Assembly: GCA_051001135.1 (NCBI GenBank)
Contig: JBPCNO010000048.1
Coordinates: 1-64,000 of the forward strand
Source: CAWHMN01 sp051001135
GTDB taxonomy: Bacteria; Acidobacteriota; Terriglobia; Terriglobales; Acidobacteriaceae
DNA: 64,000 nt
Reading direction: 5' to 3'
The notes under the pieces are model-generated. The model searched no databases. It saw only the letters and a program-made list of their open reading frames with translations, and was not told the DNA's origin. This document shows positions 20,164 to 28,072 of this stretch, piece after piece (within the stretch, counting starts at the first letter, position 1; every line of letters starts with the position of its first letter). A program made the position numbers and the translations under genes.

Positions 20164-21360
20164 TTAGTAAGCGGCGAGACCGGAGGCGCCAGTGTTGGCG
20201 GGAAGGCCGCCGCTGACGCGGCCCAAAGGCGTGAGGCTCGCATTCTCTTCTATACGGAAGGCGGCCACCGCACCGGCGCCCCTGAGGAGCACATAGAAGA
20301 AATGGCCATCCTCGCTGATACGTATATCGGTGGGTTGACTGGTAAGCCCGAGGACGGCCGCTCTGCCGTTAATCAACTCAACGTTACCGCTGGGTTCGAA
20401 GCGGAAGCTGGAGACCGTACCGGTGGCAAAATTCGCCGTGTAGGCATAGCGCTCGTCCTTGCTCAGCAAGACCCAGCACGAGTCGGTCTGCCCGTTATGT
20501 TCCGAGCCGGTGATCACGTCAATCTCGCCGGTGGCGGGATTCACATTGTACGAAGATGCCGCCGCCTGATTGGGAAACGGATTGTGCGACTCGACGACGA
20601 TCATGCGGCCGTTGCTGCGGAAGACGGCAGCGAAAGGCCGTCTGCCGAAGGATGCTTGCGGCCGGGCTGCACTCGCCAGACCATTCGCCCCGACGGTAAA
20701 GGTATCGATTACGAACGGACCCGGATTCACGCCGACCTGCGCAGCTTTTAACGTCACTACCAGCACACGGCCATCAGGACTGAATTGCACATCGCCGGGA
20801 ACGGCGATGGGAGAGCTCAAGGCCCGGGTCGAATGTGGCAACGGCGTCAAACGTCCATTGGCCGCCACCGTGAAACCGGAGATGTTATTATCCGCGACTG
20901 AGCCATGGAGGACGTACATCAGATTGCCATGGAACGTCAGGCTCTCCGGCACTACACCGCCAGAGAATATCTTCTGAATCAGCGTTAGCCTGGTACCGTC
21001 CACGGCGAACACGCTGATGTCGTTGCTTCCCGCATTGCACGCATACAGGAAGCGATGATCGTCACGAAGCACCAGGCCGCCCTGCGTATCGAAGTCGTCC
21101 CCCTTGCCGCTACCACCAGTCCAGACGCGGTCTACCGCCGTTAGAGTCCCGTTCGTCGCCCTTCTAAAGACGACGATCTGGTTGCGGGCGGCTATGTTGG
21201 TCATGGCGAACACTGCGCCAGCCTTGGGCTGATTTCCGCTCTGGCCGGTATCCTGCGCCAGGCCCGCGTTGGCTGCAAAAACAGCGAGTCCTAAGATTGT
21301 GAGCATGACGAGCGTTCGTAAAGAGATTGATCTGCCGGCGGCTTCTTGCGACTTGCACAT
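20164..21360 (-). CDS. secreted lactonase-family beta-propeller protein
   Basis: The 398-residue protein has a signal peptide ending GLAQ and a seven-bladed propeller of the 6-phosphogluconolactonase/YVTN type, with repeats such as DDHRFLYACNAGSNDISVF and SPDGRVLVVTLK. The export signal argues against a cytosolic pentose-phosphate role. Many relatives are merely called lactonase family and their substrate is unknown. An AAGGGGA ribosome-binding site precedes the ATG. It is transcribed divergently from the LysR-type regulator, 200 bases away. Confidence 0.75.
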   Translation of the reverse strand: MCKSQEAAGRSISLRTLVMLTILGLAVFAANAGLAQDTGQSGNQPKAGAVFAMTNIAARNQIVVFRRATNGTLTAVDRVWTGGSGKGDDFDTQGGLVLRDDHRFLYACNAGSNDISVFAVDGTRLTLIQKIFSGGVVPESLTFHGNLMYVLHGSVADNNISGFTVAANGRLTPLPHSTRALSSPIAVPGDVQFSPDGRVLVVTLKAAQVGVNPGPFVIDTFTVGANGLASAARPQASFGRRPFAAVFRSNGRMIVVESHNPFPNQAAASSYNVNPATGEIDVITGSEHNGQTDSCWVLLSKDERYAYTANFATGTVSSFRFEPSGNVELINGRAAVLGLTSQPTDIRISEDGHFFYVLLRGAGAVAAFRIEENASLTPLGRVSGGLPANTGASGLAAY

Positions 21361-21440
21361 GGGAGCGTCCCCTTCTGAGGAAAAGTTGCAGCGAACACCG
21401 CGTGGGATGCGAATGTGTCCTCAGAATTACAGTCTGTCTT

Positions 21441-21473
21441 CCTATGGGACTATAGATAAGCCTTATAGATAGG
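21441..21473. promoter_or_regulatory. candidate LysR-type operator between lactonase and OxyR-like genes
   Basis: TATAGATA occurs twice, at 21451-21458 and 21464-21471. It is centred on ATAAG-C-CTTAT, a perfect palindrome around 21461, and the outer CCTAT at 21441 and ATAGG at 21469 are also inverted. ATAG-type elements repeated about every ten bases are typical of OxyR sites. The location between divergent genes suits a LysR autoregulatory operator. Confidence 0.5.
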
Positions 21474-21560
21474 AGCGCTGAGCCCTTGCCACCCACTTAG
21501 TTTTGCTCAGCCGGTATATTTGACGTTGTTGCCAGCGCGCGCCTTTTGGACAGACCTCTC

Positions 21561-22457
21561 GTGGAAATACATCAACTGCGATACTTTCGAGCGATAGCTG
21601 AGTGCAGTAGCTTTACCCGCGCGGCCAGGCGCGAGCACGTGTCTCAACCCGCTCTATCGCAGCAGATGATGAAGCTGGAGGACGAGCTTGGTGCGAAGCT
21701 CTTTGACCGCAAAGGGCTCGCCGTCGGCCTCACTCCCTTTGGCGAGGCCTTCCTTCCCAAGGTCAAGGCGATTCTCCAGCAGCTCCATGAGGCCCAGAGC
21801 GAGATCCGCGAGATGGTGGAGATCGAGAACGGGCGAGTGACGCTGGGTGTGAGTCCGACGCTCTCCCCATTCTTCTTACCGTCTGTCCTGGCCGGGTTTG
21901 TGAAGCAGCATCCACTTATCGAATTGCAGGCGAAGGAAGACTGCCCGGCAGTACTCCTCGAATGGCTAAGAACGGAGATCATCGATCTGGCGGTCATGCC
22001 ACTTCCGGCCAACGTGGAAGGACTGGTCGCGGTTGAGCTGATGAAGGAAAAGTTGTTTGCAGTGGTCGGCGAGAACCACCCGCTTCAGGAGGAAGATCCC
22101 GTCACATTAGAGCAACTATCCGTCGCGCCACTGTTGTTGTTCAAGGATGCCCATTGCATGGACGAGCATGCGCTGGCGACACTCGGCACGGGCGCCTCGC
22201 CACCTCGCGTCATCCTCGAGACCGGATGCTTTCTCACCATCATCAATATGGTCAAGGCGGGACTGGGCGTCTCCATTCTGCCGGAGATGCCGATGAACGT
22301 GAGATCAGGCTGCAAGCTGATCGCTATCGCCGGGGAGACCAGCACGCGAACCATCGCTATGCTGGCAGTAAAGGGCTTGTACCAAACGCGCGCACATCGT
22401 TTGCTGGCGAGCTACGTTCAGGCGCATTGCCGCGAGAACGCTAGCTCTAGAGCGTGA
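21561..22457 (+). CDS. OxyR-like LysR-family transcriptional regulator
   Basis: The 298-residue regulator has the LysR winged helix at the N-terminus (FTRAARREHVSQPALSQQ) and a substrate-binding domain. C199 lies in KDAHCMDE, the same motif and number as the reactive Cys of E. coli OxyR. The partner Cys208 position is Leu, although other cysteines (C128, C223) exist. I start at the GTG at 21561 because VEIHQLRYF is the family N-terminus. It probably controls the divergent lactonase and RclC-like genes in response to oxidants; that is inference. Confidence 0.8.
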   Translation: MEIHQLRYFRAIAECSSFTRAARREHVSQPALSQQMMKLEDELGAKLFDRKGLAVGLTPFGEAFLPKVKAILQQLHEAQSEIREMVEIENGRVTLGVSPTLSPFFLPSVLAGFVKQHPLIELQAKEDCPAVLLEWLRTEIIDLAVMPLPANVEGLVAVELMKEKLFAVVGENHPLQEEDPVTLEQLSVAPLLLFKDAHCMDEHALATLGTGASPPRVILETGCFLTIINMVKAGLGVSILPEMPMNVRSGCKLIAIAGETSTRTIAMLAVKGLYQTRAHRLLASYVQAHCRENASSRA

Positions 22458-22458
22458 G

Positions 22459-22854
22459 TTAGTTGTGCTGTTCCGGCATATCCTGAAATTGAATTACCTC
22501 GCCCTGCCCGATAGTAATCACCAGCTCTTTCCGCTGGCCCTCCTGGAGCGTCGGTCCGGTGGCGGTGTGCGGCTTACCCATCGCGTCGGTGAATGAGATC
22601 TTGACCGGCCCGCTGCCGATGACCTTGGGCAGGTAGTTAAAATCTGCGCCGCTCGCCAGAAAATCCTGTCCGAAACTAGCGCTTGGATAGTCCACTTCCA
22701 GTTGATGGACATCCGGTCCCTGGTTGCGAATGGTAATTTCGAAGGCTTTCAGCGGGTGGCCAGGGGCGGGCTTTGCGTGGCATCCGGCCAGCGCCAGAGC
22801 GGCCGCCGCGGCGAAGAGGCATGGCATTGCGCGATACCGGCGCTCTCGTTTCAT
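22459..22854 (-). CDS. predicted lipoprotein of unknown function
   Basis: The 131-residue product has a lipoprotein signal with lipobox LALAGC (Cys25), followed by a single beta-sandwich-like domain with no Cys. I do not recognise a family. The strand pattern (FEITIRNQGPDVHQLEVDYP) resembles small immunoglobulin-like proteins. Its stop is one base from the convergent LysR stop. A GGAG lies about 15 bases upstream of the ATG. Confidence 0.7.
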   Translation of the reverse strand: MKRERRYRAMPCLFAAAAALALAGCHAKPAPGHPLKAFEITIRNQGPDVHQLEVDYPSASFGQDFLASGADFNYLPKVIGSGPVKISFTDAMGKPHTATGPTLQEGQRKELVITIGQGEVIQFQDMPEQHN

Positions 22855-22891
22855 AATGTGGCTACCGCTCCTTCATCAGGTGGGCTTGCGC

Positions 22892-23707
22892 TCATAATGT
22901 CGGCTTTCGCTCTAGAATGCGCGCGGTCAGTACCACGCCCGTCTGGTTGTTGTGCAGGGTGATAGGAAAGGCGAGCACGTTCCAGACCCATTCCTCGCCC
23001 TTCTTCGGCAGGTTCAGCAGCCCGCGAAAGGTGCGATCGATGTAGGTCTCGCGTTGCACCGCGACGGTGCGCAGGATGTCGCGCCAGTCGGTGGCAAGTT
23101 CAGGCATCTCGACAAACATGTTCTTGCCGACAAACCAGTCGCGCGGCTGTTCGAGCAGTCGCGCGCAGGTCTCATTCACGTCCTGCCAGTTGCCGTTCGC
23201 GTCCAATATCTCGATGGCGACCCCATCGCCCATAGCCATATTGATGCGGGAGTAGAAGAAGTCGCGCGCGTCCACCACCACCGGCTTGCCGCGCCGCTTG
23301 GCCTCGAAGGAACGCAGCGCGCTGACCAGATCATCGATCGAGCTATAGCCTTTGAGCAGGTGCATGTCCTCGACGCCGCCAAACCGCCGCTCCAGGGTCG
23401 CGGAAAGAATGATGATCGGCACCTCCGGACGACGCTCGCGCAGTTCCGCGGCGACGTCTGTTCCAAAGCGACCCGCCCCCAGATGGTAATCGAGCACGGC
23501 GATATCGATGTCGTCCAGGTGCTTCTCCGCCTCGTCCACGGAATCGGCGGTCTCCGTCAGGTAGCCATGCTTGCGCAGGATGGTTGAGCGAAGCAGCAGG
23601 TTATCCGGATGGTCGTCCAGGAGCAGGACGCGAATGGGAGGCGCCGGTGGCGACTCAAGGCCAAGTTCTGCCTGTTCCTCGGGGGTGTTGCCTTCATTGT
23701 CCGACAT
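22892..23707 (-). CDS. response regulator receiver protein with C-terminal PAS domain
   Basis: The 271-residue protein has an acidic leader, then a receiver domain with LLLDDHPDN at its acidic pocket, the phosphoacceptor Asp in AVLDYHLG and the conserved Lys in HLLKGYS. A PAS domain follows, ending in GVVLTARILERK. There is no DNA-binding or kinase output, so it may work as a single-domain-like adaptor or sensor. AAGGAG is seven bases before the ATG at 23707. No histidine kinase is adjacent. Confidence 0.8.
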   Translation of the reverse strand: MSDNEGNTPEEQAELGLESPPAPPIRVLLLDDHPDNLLLRSTILRKHGYLTETADSVDEAEKHLDDIDIAVLDYHLGAGRFGTDVAAELRERRPEVPIIILSATLERRFGGVEDMHLLKGYSSIDDLVSALRSFEAKRRGKPVVVDARDFFYSRINMAMGDGVAIEILDANGNWQDVNETCARLLEQPRDWFVGKNMFVEMPELATDWRDILRTVAVQRETYIDRTFRGLLNLPKKGEEWVWNVLAFPITLHNNQTGVVLTARILERKPTL

Positions 23708-23757
23708 GAACTCCTTACGATGCGGGATCAACCAGTTACGCTGCAAAGGCGACGCGG

Positions 23758-24828
23758 CTAAGCTTGATCCTTGGGCGGGATGGGGGAGGACGGCACGGCG
23801 AAGGAAGACCCGGTGGAGGAAGACCCGGCGGAGGGCGGGACTGCTCGCCCGAGCCGCTTGATCAGCTCCGGCAGCCGCGCGAAAGCAGCCGATGCGCGGA
23901 GCCACTGCCGATTGTCGACTGCCGGGTAGCCGCTCACGATCTTGCCCGCGGCGACATCATTGGGAATGCCGGACTGCGCGGTCGCAATCACACCATCGCC
24001 AATGCGGCAGTGCCCGGCCACGCCTACCTGCCCGGCCAGCACCACCTGTCTCCCAATCTCGGTTGAGCCGGCGAGCCCTACCTGAGCGCATAGTAGCGTG
24101 TTTTCGCCGACGCTTGAGCCATGCCCCACCTGCACCAGGTTATCGATCTTCACACCGCGGGCGATGGTGGTCGCCCCGATGCTGGCCCGGTCGATGCAGG
24201 CGTTGGCCTGGATCTCGACCTCGTCGCCGACGATGACCGGGCCGGACTGGCTGATCTTGTGCCAGGAGCCGTCGTCCTCCTTCGCGAAGCCGAAGCCGTC
24301 CGCGCCGACGATCGCGCCATTTTGCAGCACCACCTGGTCGCCCATCCGGCAGCCCTCCCGGACCACGGCGTGGGCATGCGCAAAGAAGTCGCGGCCGATG
24401 ATGACATCGGGATAGATGACCACGTGGGGCAGGATGGTGGCGTTGGCTCCGATCTCGACTCCAGCCTGGATCACGGCATAGGGCCCGACGTGGGCGTTTT
24501 CGCCCAGCCTCGCGCTAGGGTGGATGACGGCGGTGGGATGGACGCCGGGTGGATACGATGGCGCCTCGTAAAAGATCTCGATCGCCCGCGCGAAGGCGAG
24601 ATACGGATTCCGGATGCGCAGGGTGGCGGTCTGTATCTCGGGGAAATCTTCAGCTACCAGCACGGCGGCGGCGCGCGTGGTGCGGGCGGCGCCGGCATAT
24701 TTTGGGTTGGCGACGAAGGTAAGCTGCCCCGGTCCTGCCTCTTCTATTCCGGCCACTCCAGTGATCGCAAGCGCACCGTCACCGTGGCACGCGGCGCCGA
24801 GAAGCCGGGCGAGTTCACGCAGATGCAT
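23758..24828 (-). CDS. lpxD: UDP-3-O-(3-hydroxyacyl)glucosamine N-acyltransferase
   Basis: LpxD transfers a 3-hydroxyacyl chain from acyl-ACP to UDP-3-O-acyl-glucosamine in lipid A synthesis. The 356-residue protein has the N-terminal uridine-binding domain and then hexapeptide repeats forming the left-handed beta helix, with the catalytic motif around VGHGSSVGENTLL. The presence of LpxD shows an outer membrane with lipid A. The N-terminus MHLRELARLLGA is family-typical, so I start at 24828. The C-terminal tail is short and Pro/Ser-rich. Other lpx genes are not adjacent. Confidence 0.92.
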   Translation of the reverse strand: MHLRELARLLGAACHGDGALAITGVAGIEEAGPGQLTFVANPKYAGAARTTRAAAVLVAEDFPEIQTATLRIRNPYLAFARAIEIFYEAPSYPPGVHPTAVIHPSARLGENAHVGPYAVIQAGVEIGANATILPHVVIYPDVIIGRDFFAHAHAVVREGCRMGDQVVLQNGAIVGADGFGFAKEDDGSWHKISQSGPVIVGDEVEIQANACIDRASIGATTIARGVKIDNLVQVGHGSSVGENTLLCAQVGLAGSTEIGRQVVLAGQVGVAGHCRIGDGVIATAQSGIPNDVAAGKIVSGYPAVDNRQWLRASAAFARLPELIKRLGRAVPPSAGSSSTGSSFAVPSSPIPPKDQA

Positions 24829-24859
24829 ACCGGGGATTGTATCGGAAGCGATCGCAGGG

Positions 24860-25381
24860 TCAGTTTTCGGAGCCAGTGCGGTCAAAGAGCGATTGCTGCG
24901 GGCGGAGTGGTTCTCCCTGGGGCGGCTTGCGGCGTGCCGCCGCGATACTGCCGCCGATCACCGAAACTACTTCGAGCCCCGCGATGGACAGGCGGGGCAG
25001 GAAGATCCGCTGGGTATTCGAGCGGGTGTCCGGCGGAGTGAGGAAGAGTCCATCCGGATCGAGCAGGGTAGCGTCATTGGCGGCGACCCCTTCCAGCAAC
25101 TCTCCATCCCGCAGACGGAGTCGAAGCCATAGACCAGCCTGACGGGGGCGGCCGGAAAAACTAACATGGAGCAGGCGCTCCGGGTTCAGTGGCTCGCCGG
25201 AGTTGAAATCACGGACGAAGCAGACCCACTTGGCATGCGCCAGGGAGATGGACTGGACCTTGCCCGCCAGATCCAGCATTTCGATGCTGGCCTCGCGCAC
25301 GAAGCCAATGGGCTCCAGATAGCCCACGGCGCAAGTGCGGTCATGGAGACGAACGATAGCTTTCTTTCGGCTGGGCGGCAT
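24860..25381 (-). CDS. conserved-looking hypothetical protein upstream of lpxD
   Basis: The 173-residue cytosolic protein has no signal peptide or helix. An N-terminal beta-rich half (KAIVRLHDRTCAVGYLEP) precedes a segment LWLRLRLRDGELLEGVAAND that looks like a second small beta domain. A basic, disordered C-terminus follows. I do not recognise a named family. It ends 31 bases before the lpxD start, so the two are probably co-transcribed. The ATG at 25381 has no clear ribosome-binding site, and a TTG at 25453 is an alternative. Confidence 0.55.
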   Translation of the reverse strand: MPPSRKKAIVRLHDRTCAVGYLEPIGFVREASIEMLDLAGKVQSISLAHAKWVCFVRDFNSGEPLNPERLLHVSFSGRPRQAGLWLRLRLRDGELLEGVAANDATLLDPDGLFLTPPDTRSNTQRIFLPRLSIAGLEVVSVIGGSIAAARRKPPQGEPLRPQQSLFDRTGSEN

Positions 25382-25568
25382 GGCGTAATCTTGTGCCGGA
25401 TTGTCGCATAACGAGAGGGCAACGCCACAGAAATAGTGCAGGACGGTAGCCAAGCACCTAACTATATGTTATTTTTGGCATTGCATTCTATCCTGTTGAG
25501 CCCCTAAGCCATTCAAGGTGAATGGTTTAGCATTCTTCCGGGGCGCGGAGCGAGTAACCAGCCACCAC

Positions 25569-27635
25569 ATGCCCGACTATATCTACTTGCTGGAAAACCG
25601 GCTCTCTCCCGCGCAAAGAAGCGCCCTACGCATCATTCGCGATGCCGCCCGCGAGGCTGGCATGACAGTCTTCCTGACCGGTGGCGCGATTCGCGACCTG
25701 ACCAGCGGCCAACCGGTGCGCGATCTTGATGTATCGGTTCAAGGAAACGCGCTTGCATTGAAGAAACCATTGGTTCATGCGGGGGCCACCTTTTGGGGTG
25801 AACACACTCCGTCCCGCGTGCTCTTCTTCCGCTTTCCCGGCAGCGTCCGGGTGGAGCTCGCGAGCACCCGCAGCGATACCTTCCCCAAGCCGGGCAAGCC
25901 GGTCTATGAATGGGCGCCCATCATCGACGATCTCCGCCGGCGGGACTTTACCGCCAATGCGATGGCGGTTTCGCTGAACGATGGCTCCTACGGGTTGCTG
26001 ATGGACCCGACCAACGGGGTGGCGGACATTGAGATGCGCACACTCCGCCTGGTAAGCAACTACGGCTTCCTGGAAGACCCGGTCCGCCTCGTGCGTGCGG
26101 CAAGGCTGTCGGCGCGGCTGGGTTGGCAGATGGACGAGCGGACCAAGGCGCGTTTCGACAATGCGCGGGAAGAGGGTGTGACCTCGGCTATTCAAGAGTG
26201 GCAGCGAGGGTATGAGGTCCAGGAGATTGGGCACGAAGAGAACCCGCTCGAGACGCTGCGTGCACTCGAGGCCCAGGGCTGGATGAAAGAGCTCTTTCCC
26301 GCCTGGACTGCCGCCAAGGCGGACGTACAGGGGCTGGAGGAGATGCACGAGGTGCTGACCCGGCTGCAGATGCAGGGCATCTATCCGGACGCCTCGACTG
26401 CCGCGATGGAACTGCTCACGGCCAAAATGTCTCCCAAGGACCGGCAAGCGTTGAAGAAATATTTTGTGCGACCGGGGTTTGTGGCGGAGTGGGAGCGTTT
26501 GGATGCGGATGCGACCGCCTTTGGACAGCAGCTCACGGGCAGGGAGGCCGCTGCGCCATCGGCCGCGTGGAAGCTCTTCATGCGCTCCAAACCGGAGGCC
26601 GTGCTGTGGCTGGGACTGACCGGCAAGGGCGCGGCGATTCAGAACAAGTTCAAGAATTTTTTTAATGTCTGGCCGGAGGCGAAGCAGAGAGTGCCGGCGG
26701 CGCTAATGCTCGAAATGCGGATTACGCCGGAGCTGGAGCGGTATCCCGAACTGATCGAGAAGCTCTTTTACCAGACTTTGGACAACAAGCTGGAAACCGA
26801 AGAGCAGATGCGGGCCTTTCTCGAGCCGTACTCCCCGCCGGCCCCTCCGCCTCCAGTCACGGTGCGCAGACCACGCGCCGCGAAGAAAACGAGCGAGAAG
26901 AAGGGCGATAAGCGCGCTGCCGCGAAAAAGGCGCCGCAGGCCGGAGAGGCCGTCCCCGAACTCGCAGCGACAGCCCCTGTCCCGGGCCAGATGGCGACAC
27001 AAGCCGCCGGCGAGGCGCCGGCTTTGGTTAAGGAGCACGCGGGAGCGGTAGAAGCGGCCGTGTCGAAGACAACTGCTCACGCGCCGAAGGGATCGGCGCC
27101 CAAGGCGACTCAGGCTCCGGCGAAGGCTCAGGCTCCGGCAGCAAAACCCGTGACTCCGGCCAGGAGAGTCGTGCCGGAGCGGAAGGCAGCGCCTGTGGAG
27201 GTAAAGTCGCCCGTTCAGGCCGCCGCACGGTTGGCTGGAACACGCATCGGCGAGGTTGCGGCCACTTCCGGCAAGAAGCTCACGACACCGTCCCGTCCGG
27301 CGGGCAAGGCTGCTGCTACCCCGGCGAAAGCGGTCAAATCAGCGTCTGCCGCAAAGGCCAAACCTGCCGCGGCGAAGAAGGCCGAGGCCAAGATTCCCGC
27401 GGCCAAGACTCCCGCGAAGAAAGCGGCCTCAAAGGCCGGGGCTAAGGCTGCTCCGGCCAAGAAGGCGAAGCCCGCGCCGCGCCCGGTAGTGAAGAAGGGC
27501 GGCAAGGCCGCATCGAAGACGGTCGCAAAGCCAGTGAAGAAGGGCAAAGCGGCACCCGCCAAGAAGCACCCGGCCAAAGCAGCAGTCACGAGAAAGCCAG
27601 CGCCGAGAAAGCCGACGCCGAAGAAGAAGCGCTGA
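25569..27635 (+). CDS. tRNA nucleotidyltransferase/poly(A) polymerase with histone-H1-like tail
   Basis: The 688-residue protein has the class II nucleotidyltransferase head with the signature FLTGGAIRDL and RDLDVSV (metal-binding Asp pair), the RRDFTANAMAV motif and the RNA-binding LEDPVRLVRAARLSARLGW region. It adds CCA or poly(A) to RNA 3' ends. From about residue 423 a tail of about 265 residues is almost entirely Ala, Lys, Pro, Thr and Val with repeated AKK/PAKK units. It resembles histone H1 C-termini and probably binds nucleic acid. Which reaction it performs cannot be decided by eye. I start at 25569 (MPDYIYLLENRLS). Confidence 0.85.
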   Translation: MPDYIYLLENRLSPAQRSALRIIRDAAREAGMTVFLTGGAIRDLTSGQPVRDLDVSVQGNALALKKPLVHAGATFWGEHTPSRVLFFRFPGSVRVELASTRSDTFPKPGKPVYEWAPIIDDLRRRDFTANAMAVSLNDGSYGLLMDPTNGVADIEMRTLRLVSNYGFLEDPVRLVRAARLSARLGWQMDERTKARFDNAREEGVTSAIQEWQRGYEVQEIGHEENPLETLRALEAQGWMKELFPAWTAAKADVQGLEEMHEVLTRLQMQGIYPDASTAAMELLTAKMSPKDRQALKKYFVRPGFVAEWERLDADATAFGQQLTGREAAAPSAAWKLFMRSKPEAVLWLGLTGKGAAIQNKFKNFFNVWPEAKQRVPAALMLEMRITPELERYPELIEKLFYQTLDNKLETEEQMRAFLEPYSPPAPPPPVTVRRPRAAKKTSEKKGDKRAAAKKAPQAGEAVPELAATAPVPGQMATQAAGEAPALVKEHAGAVEAAVSKTTAHAPKGSAPKATQAPAKAQAPAAKPVTPARRVVPERKAAPVEVKSPVQAAARLAGTRIGEVAATSGKKLTTPSRPAGKAAATPAKAVKSASAAKAKPAAAKKAEAKIPAAKTPAKKAASKAGAKAAPAKKAKPAPRPVVKKGGKAASKTVAKPVKKGKAAPAKKHPAKAAVTRKPAPRKPTPKKKR

Positions 27636-27810
27636 AGCGTCCGGCGAGGCCGACGAGTTTCGCCATCGGGATCTCGTGTGAGATCTGCGCCGACGGGCTG
27701 GGCCGACGATCTGGGCCGACGACGCGCGCAGCGATCACCCGCGTTCTTTGACCGCTGTTTAGGGCCGTCGTTTCGCTGTGGCTGGATAGAACGGTTGTCG
27801 AAGTGAATGG

Positions 27811-27899
27811 CGGAGAGGGAGGGATTCGAACCCCCGATACCCGTAAAGGTATGCCTGATTTCGAGTCAGGTGCATTCAACCGGGCTCTGCCACCTCTCC
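27811..27899 (-). tRNA. tRNA-Ser (anticodon CGA)
   Basis: On the - strand the sequence folds as a class II tRNA. The acceptor stem is GGAGAGG/CCTCTCC with discriminator G, and the anticodon stem CCTGA/TCAGG encloses loop CTCGAAA, giving anticodon CGA for UCG serine codons. A long variable arm (CATACC...GGTATC) and the T-arm GGTTCGAATCC complete it. CCA is not encoded, so it depends on a CCA-adding enzyme, plausibly the adjacent nucleotidyltransferase. Confidence 0.96.
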
Positions 27900-28010
27900 G
27901 TGTTTAGAATCAACTACTTGCGGCAGATCCTCATTGTATCATTTGGCCACTATGGCGTGACAGATGACATACATGGCACGAGCGCTTCTTGTTCGTGTAG
28001 ACCGGGCAAA

Positions 28011-28050
28011 GCGGCCCATCAATAGAAGAACGGGCCGGAGAATGGGCCGC
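28011..28050. repeat. 9-bp inverted repeat between tRNA-Ser and the PBP4-like gene
   Basis: GCGGCCCAT at 28011-28019 and ATGGGCCGC at 28042-28050 are perfect inverted repeats with a 22-base loop, just downstream of the - strand peptidase gene. It could fold as a transcript-end hairpin, but there is no T-run, so a terminator role is uncertain. Confidence 0.4.
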
Positions 28051-28072
28051 CACCGCTAAGTCGGTCTTTCGC

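Noticed and set aside
25626..26447. 273-codon - strand frame opposite the nucleotidyltransferase
   Set aside because: It is a shadow of the conserved catalytic domain and lacks any family feature.
27690..27725. Repeated CTGGGCCGACGA near the tRNA as an attachment site
   Set aside because: Only two short copies exist, neither matches the tRNA 3' end, and there is no integrase nearby.
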